A DNA stretch of 64,000 bases from DATLXU01 sp035575515. Its GTDB lineage: Bacteria > Acidobacteriota > Blastocatellia > UBA7656. The stretch's first letter is position 1. Every line of letters begins with the position of its first letter. The position numbers were made by a program, and so were the translations under genes. The stretch is taken from the NCBI GenBank assembly GCA_035575515.1, contig DATLXU010000022.1:1-64000 (forward strand). The letters run 5' to 3'. Under the pieces are notes generated by a model. That model saw only the letters and a list, made by a program, of their open reading frames with translations. It ran no database searches and was not told where the DNA came from. Positions 33,568-41,119 of the stretch are shown piece after piece.

Positions 33568-34653
33568 ATGAGAGAAGATCAAATCATAGTCGGCGGGCAG
33601 GCGGTCATCGAAGGCGTGATGATGCGCGCTCCGCACTCGTATGCAGTAGCCGTGCGGCGACCTGACGGCCAGATCATTTCAAAGAGCGAGCAGCTTCCTG
33701 TGCTGGCGGAAAAGTATCCGCTGTTGAAGCTTCCCGTGCTTCGCGGTTCGGCTGTCTTGATTCACTCGATGGTGCTCGGCATTAAGGCATTGAACTTTTC
33801 GGCCAACGTCGCTTTCGAGCAGGCGCAGAAAGAACTCGCCGCAAAGAAAGCGGCGAAGAAAGAATTGAAAGCCGCGGCCATTGCCGCTGGCGCACCTGCT
33901 GCGGCAACAGTCGCCGTTGCTGAAATGCCTCTGGCTGAAGTGAAAACTCAAAAGAAGCAATCGAACTGGGCGGCGGCTGGCTCAATCATCTTCGCGCTGG
34001 CATTCAACATTTTGTTGTTCATCGTGCTGCCGCTGGTGCTTACGAATATGCTCTTCGTCTATTTCAGCGGCGAAGCGGTCACGGCAAATATGGGAGGCTC
34101 CTGGCTTGCGAACGCGTGGGCGTGGCTGCAAGCGATGTTGCATCCTGTGAGACCGTCTGTCGCGTTCAATCTCGTTGACGGGTTGATTCGCATGACGTTC
34201 TTTCTGGTGATGATAGCGAGCTTTTCGCTGTTGCGCGACATTCGCCGCGTATTCGAGTATCACGGCGCGGAGCACAAAGTCGTTTACACTTGGGAGGCGG
34301 GCGAAGCTCTCACGGTTGAAAACGCGCGCACGAAGCGGCGGCAGCACCCGCGCTGCGGCACTAGCTTTTTAATGGTCGTGATGATGGTTTCGATAGTCGC
34401 GTTTTCGGTCGTGAAATTCGATTCGCTATTTTTGAACTTTCTGACCCGCGTGGCATTGATCCCGGTCATCGCGGGAGTATCATACGAAATTATTCGCGCA
34501 TCTGCGCGCAGCCGCGCTCAATGGTTCTTTTCCGTAATCACGCGACCAGGAATCTGGCTGCAAAACATCACGACGAAAGAGCCGGACGATTCTCAACTCG
34601 AAGTCGCAATCTACGCGCTTGAAGAATCGCTGAAGCTTGAGCCTGCTAATTAG
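33568..34653 (+). CDS. DUF1385-family membrane protein
   Basis: The 361-aa protein starts with the DUF1385 signature (GGQAVIEGVMMRAPHSYAVAVRRPDG), then KLPVLRGSAVLIHSM. A charged Ala/Lys linker (about 85-130) separates it from a hydrophobic half with about four TM helices and the conserved EYHGAEHKVVYTWEAGEALTVENARTKRRQHPRCGTSF, an unusual His/Cys-rich loop that may bind metal. DUF1385 lies next to prfA in many bacteria, but its role is unknown. The stop codon is the first three bases of repeat R10. Confidence 0.93.
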   Translation: MREDQIIVGGQAVIEGVMMRAPHSYAVAVRRPDGQIISKSEQLPVLAEKYPLLKLPVLRGSAVLIHSMVLGIKALNFSANVAFEQAQKELAAKKAAKKELKAAAIAAGAPAAATVAVAEMPLAEVKTQKKQSNWAAAGSIIFALAFNILLFIVLPLVLTNMLFVYFSGEAVTANMGGSWLANAWAWLQAMLHPVRPSVAFNLVDGLIRMTFFLVMIASFSLLRDIRRVFEYHGAEHKVVYTWEAGEALTVENARTKRRQHPRCGTSFLMVVMMVSIVAFSVVKFDSLFLNFLTRVALIPVIAGVSYEIIRASARSRAQWFFSVITRPGIWLQNITTKEPDDSQLEVAIYALEESLKLEPAN

Positions 34654-34740
34654 TCATTTGTCCTTAGTCATTTGTTATTTGTATGCCGTCCATTGGTTGG
34701 CGCCTCAAAACAAAGGACAAGCGACCAAAGATAAAGGACA
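34651..34740. repeat. Heptad inverted repeat R10 (GTCATTT type)
   Basis: The left arm (34651-34681) has GTCATTT, GTCCTTA, GTCATTT, GTTATTT and starts with the DUF1385 stop codon. The right arm (34706-34740) has ACAAAGG, ACAAGCG, ATAAAGG. It ends 10 bases before the prfA start. Same family as R1. Confidence 0.85.
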
Positions 34741-34750
34741 CTGAGGTTAT

Positions 34751-35830
34751 ATGTTCGATAAACTCGACGCAATCGAAGAGAAGTACGAAGAATTGACGAA
34801 GCAACTGAGCGGGCCTGAGTTGCTAGCTGATCAGCAGAAGTACGCGCGCACCGCCAAGCAGCATCGTGAGCTTGAGGAAATAGTCGCAAAATATCGCGAA
34901 TTCAAAGCCCTCGACCAGGGCATCCGCGACACGCGGGAGATGATCGAGACTGAAGACGACGACGAGATGGTGCAACTCGCTCGCGCGGAGCTTGTCGAGC
35001 TTGAAGCGCGGCGCGAACGAGTTGAAGGCGAGTTGAAAGTCTTGTTGATTCCGAAAGACCCGAATGATGAGAAGAACGTTATCCTCGAAATCCGAGCGGG
35101 TACGGGCGGCGACGAAGCGACATTGTTTGCTGCTGAGATTATGCGAATGTACACGCGCTACGCCGAGCGTCAGGGCTGGCGCGTGCAGGTGCTAGACGTT
35201 TCTGAATCGGGCATCGGCGGCATCAAAGAAGCGATTCTGTTGATCGAAGGCGACAAGGTTTATTCAAAGCTCAAGCACGAATCCGGCGTGCATCGCGTTC
35301 AGCGCGTTCCTCAGACCGAAAGCTCGGGCCGCATCCACACATCTGCGGTAACAGTGGCGGTGCTCCCCGAAGCGGAAGAGGTCGACATCAAGATTGACCC
35401 TAAGGATTTGCGCATTGATACGTTCTGCTCGTCGGGACCTGGCGGCCAGTCCGTCAACACGACTTATTCGGCTGTTCGCATCACGCACCTGCCTACGAAC
35501 ACCGTAGTCTCAATGCAGGACGAGAAGTCGCAGATCAAGAATCGCGAAAAGGCCATGCGCGTGTTGCGCTCGCGGCTGCTTGAGATGGAGCGCGAGAAGC
35601 AGCACAACGCAATTGCTTCGGAGCGCCGCTCAATGGTTGGCAGCGGCGACCGCTCTGAGAAGATTCGCACGTACAACTTCAAAGACAATCGCGTGACCGA
35701 TCATCGCATCGGCTACACCGTGCATCAGCTTGATACCTTTATTGAAGGCGATATAGGCGATTTGATAGACGCTCTCGTTGCCCACTATCAGGCTGAAAAG
35801 CTCAAGGCCGACACCGAAGCTGCCGCTTGA
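34751..35830 (+). CDS. prfA: Peptide chain release factor 1
   Basis: RF1 reads UAA and UAG and releases the finished peptide. The 359-aa protein has the N-terminal helical coil, the stop-codon anticodon-like region (RVPQTESSGRIHTSA), the catalytic GGQ in SSGPGGQSVNTTYSAVRITHLPT and the C-terminal NFKDNRVTDHRIG. PrmC, which methylates the GGQ glutamine, is encoded next to it. RF2 is not in the window. Confidence 0.97.
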   Translation: MFDKLDAIEEKYEELTKQLSGPELLADQQKYARTAKQHRELEEIVAKYREFKALDQGIRDTREMIETEDDDEMVQLARAELVELEARRERVEGELKVLLIPKDPNDEKNVILEIRAGTGGDEATLFAAEIMRMYTRYAERQGWRVQVLDVSESGIGGIKEAILLIEGDKVYSKLKHESGVHRVQRVPQTESSGRIHTSAVTVAVLPEAEEVDIKIDPKDLRIDTFCSSGPGGQSVNTTYSAVRITHLPTNTVVSMQDEKSQIKNREKAMRVLRSRLLEMEREKQHNAIASERRSMVGSGDRSEKIRTYNFKDNRVTDHRIGYTVHQLDTFIEGDIGDLIDALVAHYQAEKLKADTEAAA

Positions 35831-36010
35831 AGTCTTTAGTTTCCGGTCTCTCGTTTCTGGTTCTTCAGGCGCAACTACAGCGGTTTGCGAATGAATGCGA
35901 CCTGAGCGGTTTGAGCGGCTTTGGAGCGCGGCTTTACGCTCGCCGCGCTCCAAAATCGCATCAGTCTCACCCAATTGCAAATTGCTATTGAAACCAGAAA
36001 CAAGAAACTC
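35831..36010. repeat. Heptad inverted repeat R11 with internal GC hairpin
   Basis: The left arm (35831-35866) reads GTCTTTA, GTTTCCG, GTCTCTC, GTTTCTG; the right arm (35990-36010) reads GAAACCA, GAAACAA, GAAACTC and ends directly at the prmC start. Between them is a 12-bp perfect hairpin (TTTGGAGCGCGG, 35920-35931, with 35943-35954). Confidence 0.8.
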
Positions 36011-36904
36011 ATGCCCACGATAGTCGAGACGATTGCAGAAGGGGCCGCGCGCCTCGGCGCTGCCGGAGTTGCGGAAGCGCGACGCACGGCTGGCGTTCTG
36101 CTCGGCCACGCGCTCGGCCTTGATCGCGCTTACCTGCTCACAAGACCACACGAAGAAGTTGATGAGGCTCGTTATCAAGAGTATCTGCGACTCGTAGAGC
36201 GACGCGCGGCGGGCGAGCCGCTTCAATACATCACGGGCCATCAGGAATTTTACGGGCTTGATTTTATCGTCAAACCCGGCGCGCTCATCCCGCGCCCTGA
36301 AACAGAGTTCCTCGTCGAGCGAGTGATCAATCTGGCGCAAGCCGAAACCGCCGCGTATGATTTGAGTGATAAGCGAGGCCAGCTCATCGTTGACGTTGGC
36401 ACAGGCTCAGGTTGCATTGCCGTGACAGTTGCGGCGTTTGTAAAGAACGCGCGAGTGATTGCGATTGATATTTCGCGCGCAGCGATTGAGGTCGCGCGAG
36501 CGAATGCCGAGCGGCACAACGTGGCTGATCGGATTGAATTTCTCGAAGGCGATTTGCTTGAGCCATTGCAAGAGCGAGCGTTTGAAGCATCGGTTGATTT
36601 CATCGCGTCGAATCCGCCTTACGTTGATGAATCGAAGCCTGAGCTTGTGCAGCGCGAAGTGCGCGATTGGGAGCCGCGCGTTGCTTTGTATGGCGGCGCG
36701 GACGGATTGGATTTTTATCGCCGCTTGCTCAACGATGCGCCCAAGTATTTGAAGCCGCGCGGGTATATGATCATAGAGATTGGCTACAGCCAGCTTGATG
36801 CGATTCGCAACTTGATTGATGCAACCGCGCTCGAATTGATTGATGTGACGAGCGATCTTCAAGGCATACCGCGCACGCTTACGTTGCGAAAACCCGGAGA
36901 GTGA
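36011..36904 (+). CDS. prmC: Release-factor glutamine methyltransferase PrmC
   Basis: PrmC methylates the GGQ glutamine of RF1 and RF2. The 297-aa protein has an N-terminal helical bundle (about 1-75), then GHQEFYGLDFIVKPGALIPRPETEFLVE, SAM-binding DVGTGSGCIAV and the catalytic NPPYV in FIASNPPYVDES. The start at 36011 is chosen to fit the family N-terminus; the frame from 35921 would read through repeat R11. No real Shine-Dalgarno remains in front, since the repeat arm abuts the ATG. Confidence 0.95.
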   Translation: MPTIVETIAEGAARLGAAGVAEARRTAGVLLGHALGLDRAYLLTRPHEEVDEARYQEYLRLVERRAAGEPLQYITGHQEFYGLDFIVKPGALIPRPETEFLVERVINLAQAETAAYDLSDKRGQLIVDVGTGSGCIAVTVAAFVKNARVIAIDISRAAIEVARANAERHNVADRIEFLEGDLLEPLQERAFEASVDFIASNPPYVDESKPELVQREVRDWEPRVALYGGADGLDFYRRLLNDAPKYLKPRGYMIIEIGYSQLDAIRNLIDATALELIDVTSDLQGIPRTLTLRKPGE

Positions 36905-36911
36905 GGGACTG

Positions 36912-38648
36912 ATGAAAACAATTAGTCTTATAATAGCCGCTGCGCTCATAGTGCCTGCGCAACTTATCACGGCACAAGACAAACCTGCTCAGGCGAATAT
37001 TCCGCCCGCAGCTAAGTTGCTTTCGCCCGCCGTGTGCGGCAAAGGCGTTTTCCTGTTCACGCTCGGCGACCAGTCATTAGGCCGCGAGACTTTTGAAATC
37101 AGATGCCAGCCGGAGGGCTACTCAGCCACAGGCCACACGGAATTGAACCTGCCCGGCGGCGCGATTGATCTCAATACGACGCTTGAAACCGATAAAGCAG
37201 GCTCGCCTCTATCGTCCACAGCAAAAGGCAGAGTCAATAACTCGCCCTTCGAGCAATCTGTCTTAATCAAAGACAACGTCGCCACTATAACGAACAACGG
37301 CAAGTCGCGCGAGCTTCCCTATCAAAAAGGGACGGCGCTCGTCGGCGGGAATATCTTTTATATGTTCCAGTTCGCGATGGCTCAATACGACGCTACACAG
37401 GGCGGCGTTCAACAGATTCCCATCTTTCCAAACGCCACCATGAAAATTGAGCGCGTCGGGCGCGACGAGGTTCAGCCTGCGGGCGTAGCGGCTGGCGGGC
37501 AGAAAGCCGCATTTGATCGCTACAACGTCACGATTGGTCTTGCGAGTTTCGTCGTGTGGGCGGACGCGCAGGGCCGCATCGCGGCAATTATAGTTCCGGC
37601 TCAAAACTTCAACGCCGTTCGCGAAGACTATAAAGATTACGCGGCGGCGCTCAAAGCCGCGCTCGCATCAAAGACGAAGACGGAAGAAGATTACAGCGCG
37701 CCGCCCAATGCTTCCTTCACCGCCGAAGAAGTCACGGTTCAAGCAAAAGGCTTCGCGCTTGCGGGCACTTTGCTTCTGCCAAAATCTGGCAAGCGGCCTT
37801 TCCCCGCCGTCATCATGATAACAGGCTCAGGTCAGCAGACGCGCGACGAGGCGCTTCCGCTCGCTGGGCTTGAGAAGTATCGCCCGTTTCGTCAGATTGC
37901 AGAGTCGCTCGCGGCTCGCGGCATAGCCGTGCTTCGCGTTGATGATCGCGGCGTCGGAAAATCAACCGGAGCCGACACGCTCAAGACGGCGACCAGCTTC
38001 GATTTCGCCGACGACGTTCGCGCCGAGATTGATTATCTTCGCAAGCGTGCAGACATTGATCCGAATCGCATAGCTCTGGTCGGCCACAGCGAAGGCGGCA
38101 TCATCGCGCCTATGGTTGCCGCAAGCGACCCGCGCATCGCGGCGATTGTATTGATGGCGGGAACGGCAAAGCGCGGCGGCGCAGTGCTCGCAGATCAGGC
38201 GAGAGATGTGCTTGAGAGAGACCCGAGCCTCACGCCACAAGAGCGCGCCAAGAAATTGGAAGAGCAACAGGAGGCGATTCGCGCGATTGAAGAAGACCGC
38301 GACGCGCCCGGACTGACCGAGCGATTTCGCTCTCCGTGGATGAGAGAGTTTTTGAAATACGATCCGCTCGCGACGATTCGCAAAGTGCGCCAGCCGATAT
38401 TGATCCTTCAGGGCGCGCTCGACCGGCAGGTTACGGCTGAGCAGGCCGCGATGCTTGAGCAGGCGGCGCGCGAAGCGGGAAACAAAGACGTGACCGCGCG
38501 CGTCTTTCCCGGTCTCAATCATCTTTTCCTGCCGTCAAAGACCGGCGCATTCAGCGAATACACTTCGCTCGAAACAACTTCGATTCCTGATGACGTGCTG
38601 AATACGCTCGGCGACTGGTTGCAGCAGAAGTTGAAAGTCAAGCGATGA
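36912..38648 (+). CDS. Secreted alpha/beta hydrolase, esterase/S9-peptidase-like
   Basis: A signal peptide (about 1-21) is followed by an N-terminal beta-rich domain of about 240 residues and a C-terminal alpha/beta hydrolase (about 265-575). The nucleophile elbow is GHSEGG, preceded by DDRGVGKSTG; the acid is likely Asp in ALDRQVT and the His lies in GLNHLF. The pattern fits the prolyl-oligopeptidase/dienelactone-hydrolase group of secreted esterases. It starts eight bases after prmC, probably in the same transcript. Substrate unknown. Confidence 0.85.
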   Translation: MKTISLIIAAALIVPAQLITAQDKPAQANIPPAAKLLSPAVCGKGVFLFTLGDQSLGRETFEIRCQPEGYSATGHTELNLPGGAIDLNTTLETDKAGSPLSSTAKGRVNNSPFEQSVLIKDNVATITNNGKSRELPYQKGTALVGGNIFYMFQFAMAQYDATQGGVQQIPIFPNATMKIERVGRDEVQPAGVAAGGQKAAFDRYNVTIGLASFVVWADAQGRIAAIIVPAQNFNAVREDYKDYAAALKAALASKTKTEEDYSAPPNASFTAEEVTVQAKGFALAGTLLLPKSGKRPFPAVIMITGSGQQTRDEALPLAGLEKYRPFRQIAESLAARGIAVLRVDDRGVGKSTGADTLKTATSFDFADDVRAEIDYLRKRADIDPNRIALVGHSEGGIIAPMVAASDPRIAAIVLMAGTAKRGGAVLADQARDVLERDPSLTPQERAKKLEEQQEAIRAIEEDRDAPGLTERFRSPWMREFLKYDPLATIRKVRQPILILQGALDRQVTAEQAAMLEQAAREAGNKDVTARVFPGLNHLFLPSKTGAFSEYTSLETTSIPDDVLNTLGDWLQQKLKVKR

Positions 38649-38949
38649 TGGGGAGCCTGTCAAACTTAAAGGACTTATAGTTAATCCAGATTGCCGGTCG
38701 AGTATTTTGCTAAAAGAGAGGACGCCGACAAAGCGTCACTGTAAATCTGCGCGAGGCCACGATAAAATATTCTTTGCCTGAGCGAGCAAGAGTTCAGGCT
38801 GCGGGTGTGACTTGTATTGATGGCGATACTGTAGTAGCTTTGGCTTGTGAACCGCGAAAATCGGCTAATAAATCTTTTGATCCAGGTGCGATAATGAGAG
38901 TGCGCCCATCCGCGCTTGTGAGTCTCAAGGCAGACGGGGCGCTTTTTTC
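38649..38949 (+). ncRNA. Leader or small RNA in front of phoH, ending in a terminator
   Basis: This 301-bp gap has no convincing gene. Near 38722-38744 is a small GACGC/GCGTC hairpin. At about 38900-38948 a long stem (GCGCCC with GGGCGC, inner CTTG with CAAG) is followed by TTTTTT and then directly by the phoH ATG. A terminator flush with a start codon suggests either an independent RNA ending here or a leader that attenuates phoH. It matches no riboswitch, 6S, SRP, RNase P or tmRNA that I can recognise. A 66-codon frame (38774-38974) overlaps it and is not believed. Confidence 0.45.
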
Positions 38950-41025
38950 ATGGGAGAAAAGACATCGGTATTGAAGAAAGTCACTTTACCTGAAGAAGGC
39001 ATAAGGGCGCTGTTCGGCCCTTACGACGAAAACGTCAAGTATCTCGAAAGCCTGCTCGACGTGCGCGTGAACCTGCGCGGCAATGAGCTTATGATCGAAG
39101 GCGACGAGCAGGATGTTGAGCTTGTCGAAAAGATTCTCGAAGATTACGCCGCGCTTTTTGAAGAAGGGCGGCGGATGTCAAATGACGAATTGAAATCGGC
39201 ATTCAAGCAGATAGCCGAAGACCGCGCCTACACGCTGCGCGATTACTTCACCGTCACGCGCCTCAATCCTGCGGGCAAAAAGCAGGTCACCGCGCGCTCC
39301 GTTAATCAGCGCCGCTACATAGAAGCAATCGAGAAAAACGACATCGTTTTCGGAATAGGCGTAGCCGGAACCGGAAAGACTTACCTCGCCGTAGCAAAAG
39401 CCGTCGAGGCGCTCGTTCAAAAACGAGTCAATCGCATAGTGCTGGCGCGGCCTGCCGTTGAAGCGGGCGAGAGATTGGGGTTTCTGCCGGGCGACCTTCA
39501 GGATAAAGTTGATCCATATTTGCGCCCGCTCTACGATGCGCTCTTTGATCTTGTTGATTATGAGCGAGTGACGCGGCTGCTGGAAAAGCGAGTTATCGAA
39601 GTCGCTCCGCTCGCTTTCATGCGCGGCCGAGCGCACCCGCTTGATAGTTTACTGATGACGCCTACCGGTTGGCGCAAGATGGGCGATATTGAGGTAGGCG
39701 ATCTGGTCATCGGCTCGAACGGCAAGCCCACTGAAGTCCTCGGCGTTTATCCGCAAGGCAAGAAGCCGGTTTATCGTTTGACCATGACGGATGGGGCAAG
39801 CGCAGTTGCCTGCGCTGAACATCTCTGGCAAGTCAAAACGATGGAGGACAAGCGGCGCAACAGGCTGCCGCGCATCTTGCAGACGCAAGAGATGCTCGGC
39901 AACTTTCACCGCAATCATCAATACTGCTATGAATTGCCCTTGCTCTCCGCGCCAGTTGAATGGGAGCCTCGCCCCGTTCCACTTGAACCTTACGCGCTCG
40001 GATTGATGCTGAGCGATGGTTGCATGTCGGAAAAGACTTCGCCCTCGTTTACAACCAGCGATGCTGAATTGGTTTCATCTCTCAGCGCCTCGTTCGCAGG
40101 AATGAGCCTTGAGATTCGCCGCAAGTCGGCGATTGATTATGCGCTGGTCAACCCGCTGGCCGGCAAAGGCGGGAACAAGTTTGAGCCGATTCGCAATCCG
40201 CTGACACAGGTATTGCGCGGGCTCCATCTGTCAGGCACGTATTCGTCGAGCAAGTTCATTCCTGAAGCGTACCTGTATAACAGCGCCGACGTGCGCATCG
40301 CGCTGTTGCAAGGACTGCTGGATACCGATGGCAGCCCGGTCACGCAAGAAGGCCGCACTTGCCGAATTCAATACGTCACCACTTCTGAAAGATTAAAAGA
40401 TGATGTGGTCTTCCTGGTGCGCTCGCTCGGCGGCGTAGCCTATTGGCGAAGACGCGCAGCCGAAGGCCGCAAGCCGGGCTTTGCCAATGGCAGAGCAGTT
40501 CCTTATCGCAATGATGCATTCGTTTTAGACATTCGCCTGCCTGAACAGATCAAGCCATTTCGATTGCGACGCAAGGCCAACATCTACGAACGCGCCGGCG
40601 GCGGTCGCCCGATGCGCTTCATCAAGAGCATCGAACCCGCAGGCGAAGCTGAAACGCAATGCATCCGCGTTGCGGCGCTTGATTCTCTTTACGTCACAGA
40701 CGATTTCATTCTTACGCACAACACGCTCGGCGATGCATTCGTCATATTAGACGAAGCGCAGAACACGACCTCAGAGCAGATGAAGATGTTTCTTACGCGC
40801 ATTGGCTTCGGCTCGAAAGCCGTGATAACGGGCGATGTGACTCAGATTGATTTACCTGCGGGCCGACGTTCGGGGTTAGTCGAAGCGCAGAACATACTGA
40901 GCGGCGTTGAAGGCATCGAGTTCGTTTACTTCACTGAAAAAGATGTCGTACGCCATCGCCTCGTGCAGATGATCGTGCAGGCATACGACCGTCACGCAAA
41001 GACTAGGTTCGAGAGCAAGCTGTGA
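38950..41025 (+). CDS. phoH: PhoH-like ATPase containing an intein
   Basis: PhoH/PhoL proteins are P-loop ATPases linked to RNA metabolism. The mature protein, after splicing, is 327 aa: residues 1-227 plus 592-691. The extein has an N-terminal KH-like part, the Walker A motif GVAGTGKTYLA near 140 and, just after the insertion, Walker B VILDEAQN. The intein begins after FMRGR and ends at HN before TLGDAF, splitting the conserved GRTLxDAF motif of PhoH. The order phoH, HD/7TM, ybeY, (corC), era is conserved in other phyla. The ATG at 38950 lies one base after a terminator T-run, without a Shine-Dalgarno, so a TTG at 38971 downstream of GGGAG might also serve. Confidence 0.93.
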   Translation: MGEKTSVLKKVTLPEEGIRALFGPYDENVKYLESLLDVRVNLRGNELMIEGDEQDVELVEKILEDYAALFEEGRRMSNDELKSAFKQIAEDRAYTLRDYFTVTRLNPAGKKQVTARSVNQRRYIEAIEKNDIVFGIGVAGTGKTYLAVAKAVEALVQKRVNRIVLARPAVEAGERLGFLPGDLQDKVDPYLRPLYDALFDLVDYERVTRLLEKRVIEVAPLAFMRGRAHPLDSLLMTPTGWRKMGDIEVGDLVIGSNGKPTEVLGVYPQGKKPVYRLTMTDGASAVACAEHLWQVKTMEDKRRNRLPRILQTQEMLGNFHRNHQYCYELPLLSAPVEWEPRPVPLEPYALGLMLSDGCMSEKTSPSFTTSDAELVSSLSASFAGMSLEIRRKSAIDYALVNPLAGKGGNKFEPIRNPLTQVLRGLHLSGTYSSSKFIPEAYLYNSADVRIALLQGLLDTDGSPVTQEGRTCRIQYVTTSERLKDDVVFLVRSLGGVAYWRRRAAEGRKPGFANGRAVPYRNDAFVLDIRLPEQIKPFRLRRKANIYERAGGGRPMRFIKSIEPAGEAETQCIRVAALDSLYVTDDFILTHNTLGDAFVILDEAQNTTSEQMKMFLTRIGFGSKAVITGDVTQIDLPAGRRSGLVEAQNILSGVEGIEFVYFTEKDVVRHRLVQMIVQAYDRHAKTRFESKL
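39631..40722 (+). mobile_element. Full-length intein with LAGLIDADG endonuclease, class 3 signature
   Basis: This 364-aa protein-splicing element occupies residues 228-591 of the precursor. The first residue is Ala, not Cys or Ser, in AHPLDSLLMTPTGWRKMGDIEVGD. Block B has a Trp two residues after the His (CAEHLW), block F has Cys in QCIRV, and block G has Thr before the final His-Asn (LTHN). This Trp-Cys-Thr set is the mark of class 3 inteins. The +1 residue is Thr. In the middle lie two LAGLIDADG-like helices (LGLMLSDGC and LLQGLLDTDG), so it is likely a homing element. Base composition is similar to the host gene, so it is not evidently a recent arrival. No phage genes are nearby. Confidence 0.88.
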
Positions 41026-41030
41026 GGATA

Positions 41031-41118
41031 GTTTTTAGCTTTTAGTTTTCAGCTTTCAGCTTTCAGATATAGGTGAACTTCGATTGCTAAAACTAAAAAC
41101 TAGAAACTGCAAACTAGC
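41031..41118. repeat. Heptad inverted repeat R12 (TTTCAGC type)
   Basis: The left arm (41031-41068) reads TTTTAGC, TTTTAGT, TTTCAGC, TTTCAGC, TTTCAGA; the right arm (41086-41118) reads CTAAAAA, CTAGAAA, CTGCAAA. It fills the gap from the phoH stop to the next ATG, so an apparent upstream ATG at 41084 lies within the repeat. Confidence 0.85.
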
Positions 41119-41119
41119 T

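Noticed and set aside
38774..38974. 66-codon TTG-started frame across the phoH leader
   Set aside because: Runs over a terminator and into phoH, has no ribosome site and resembles no protein.
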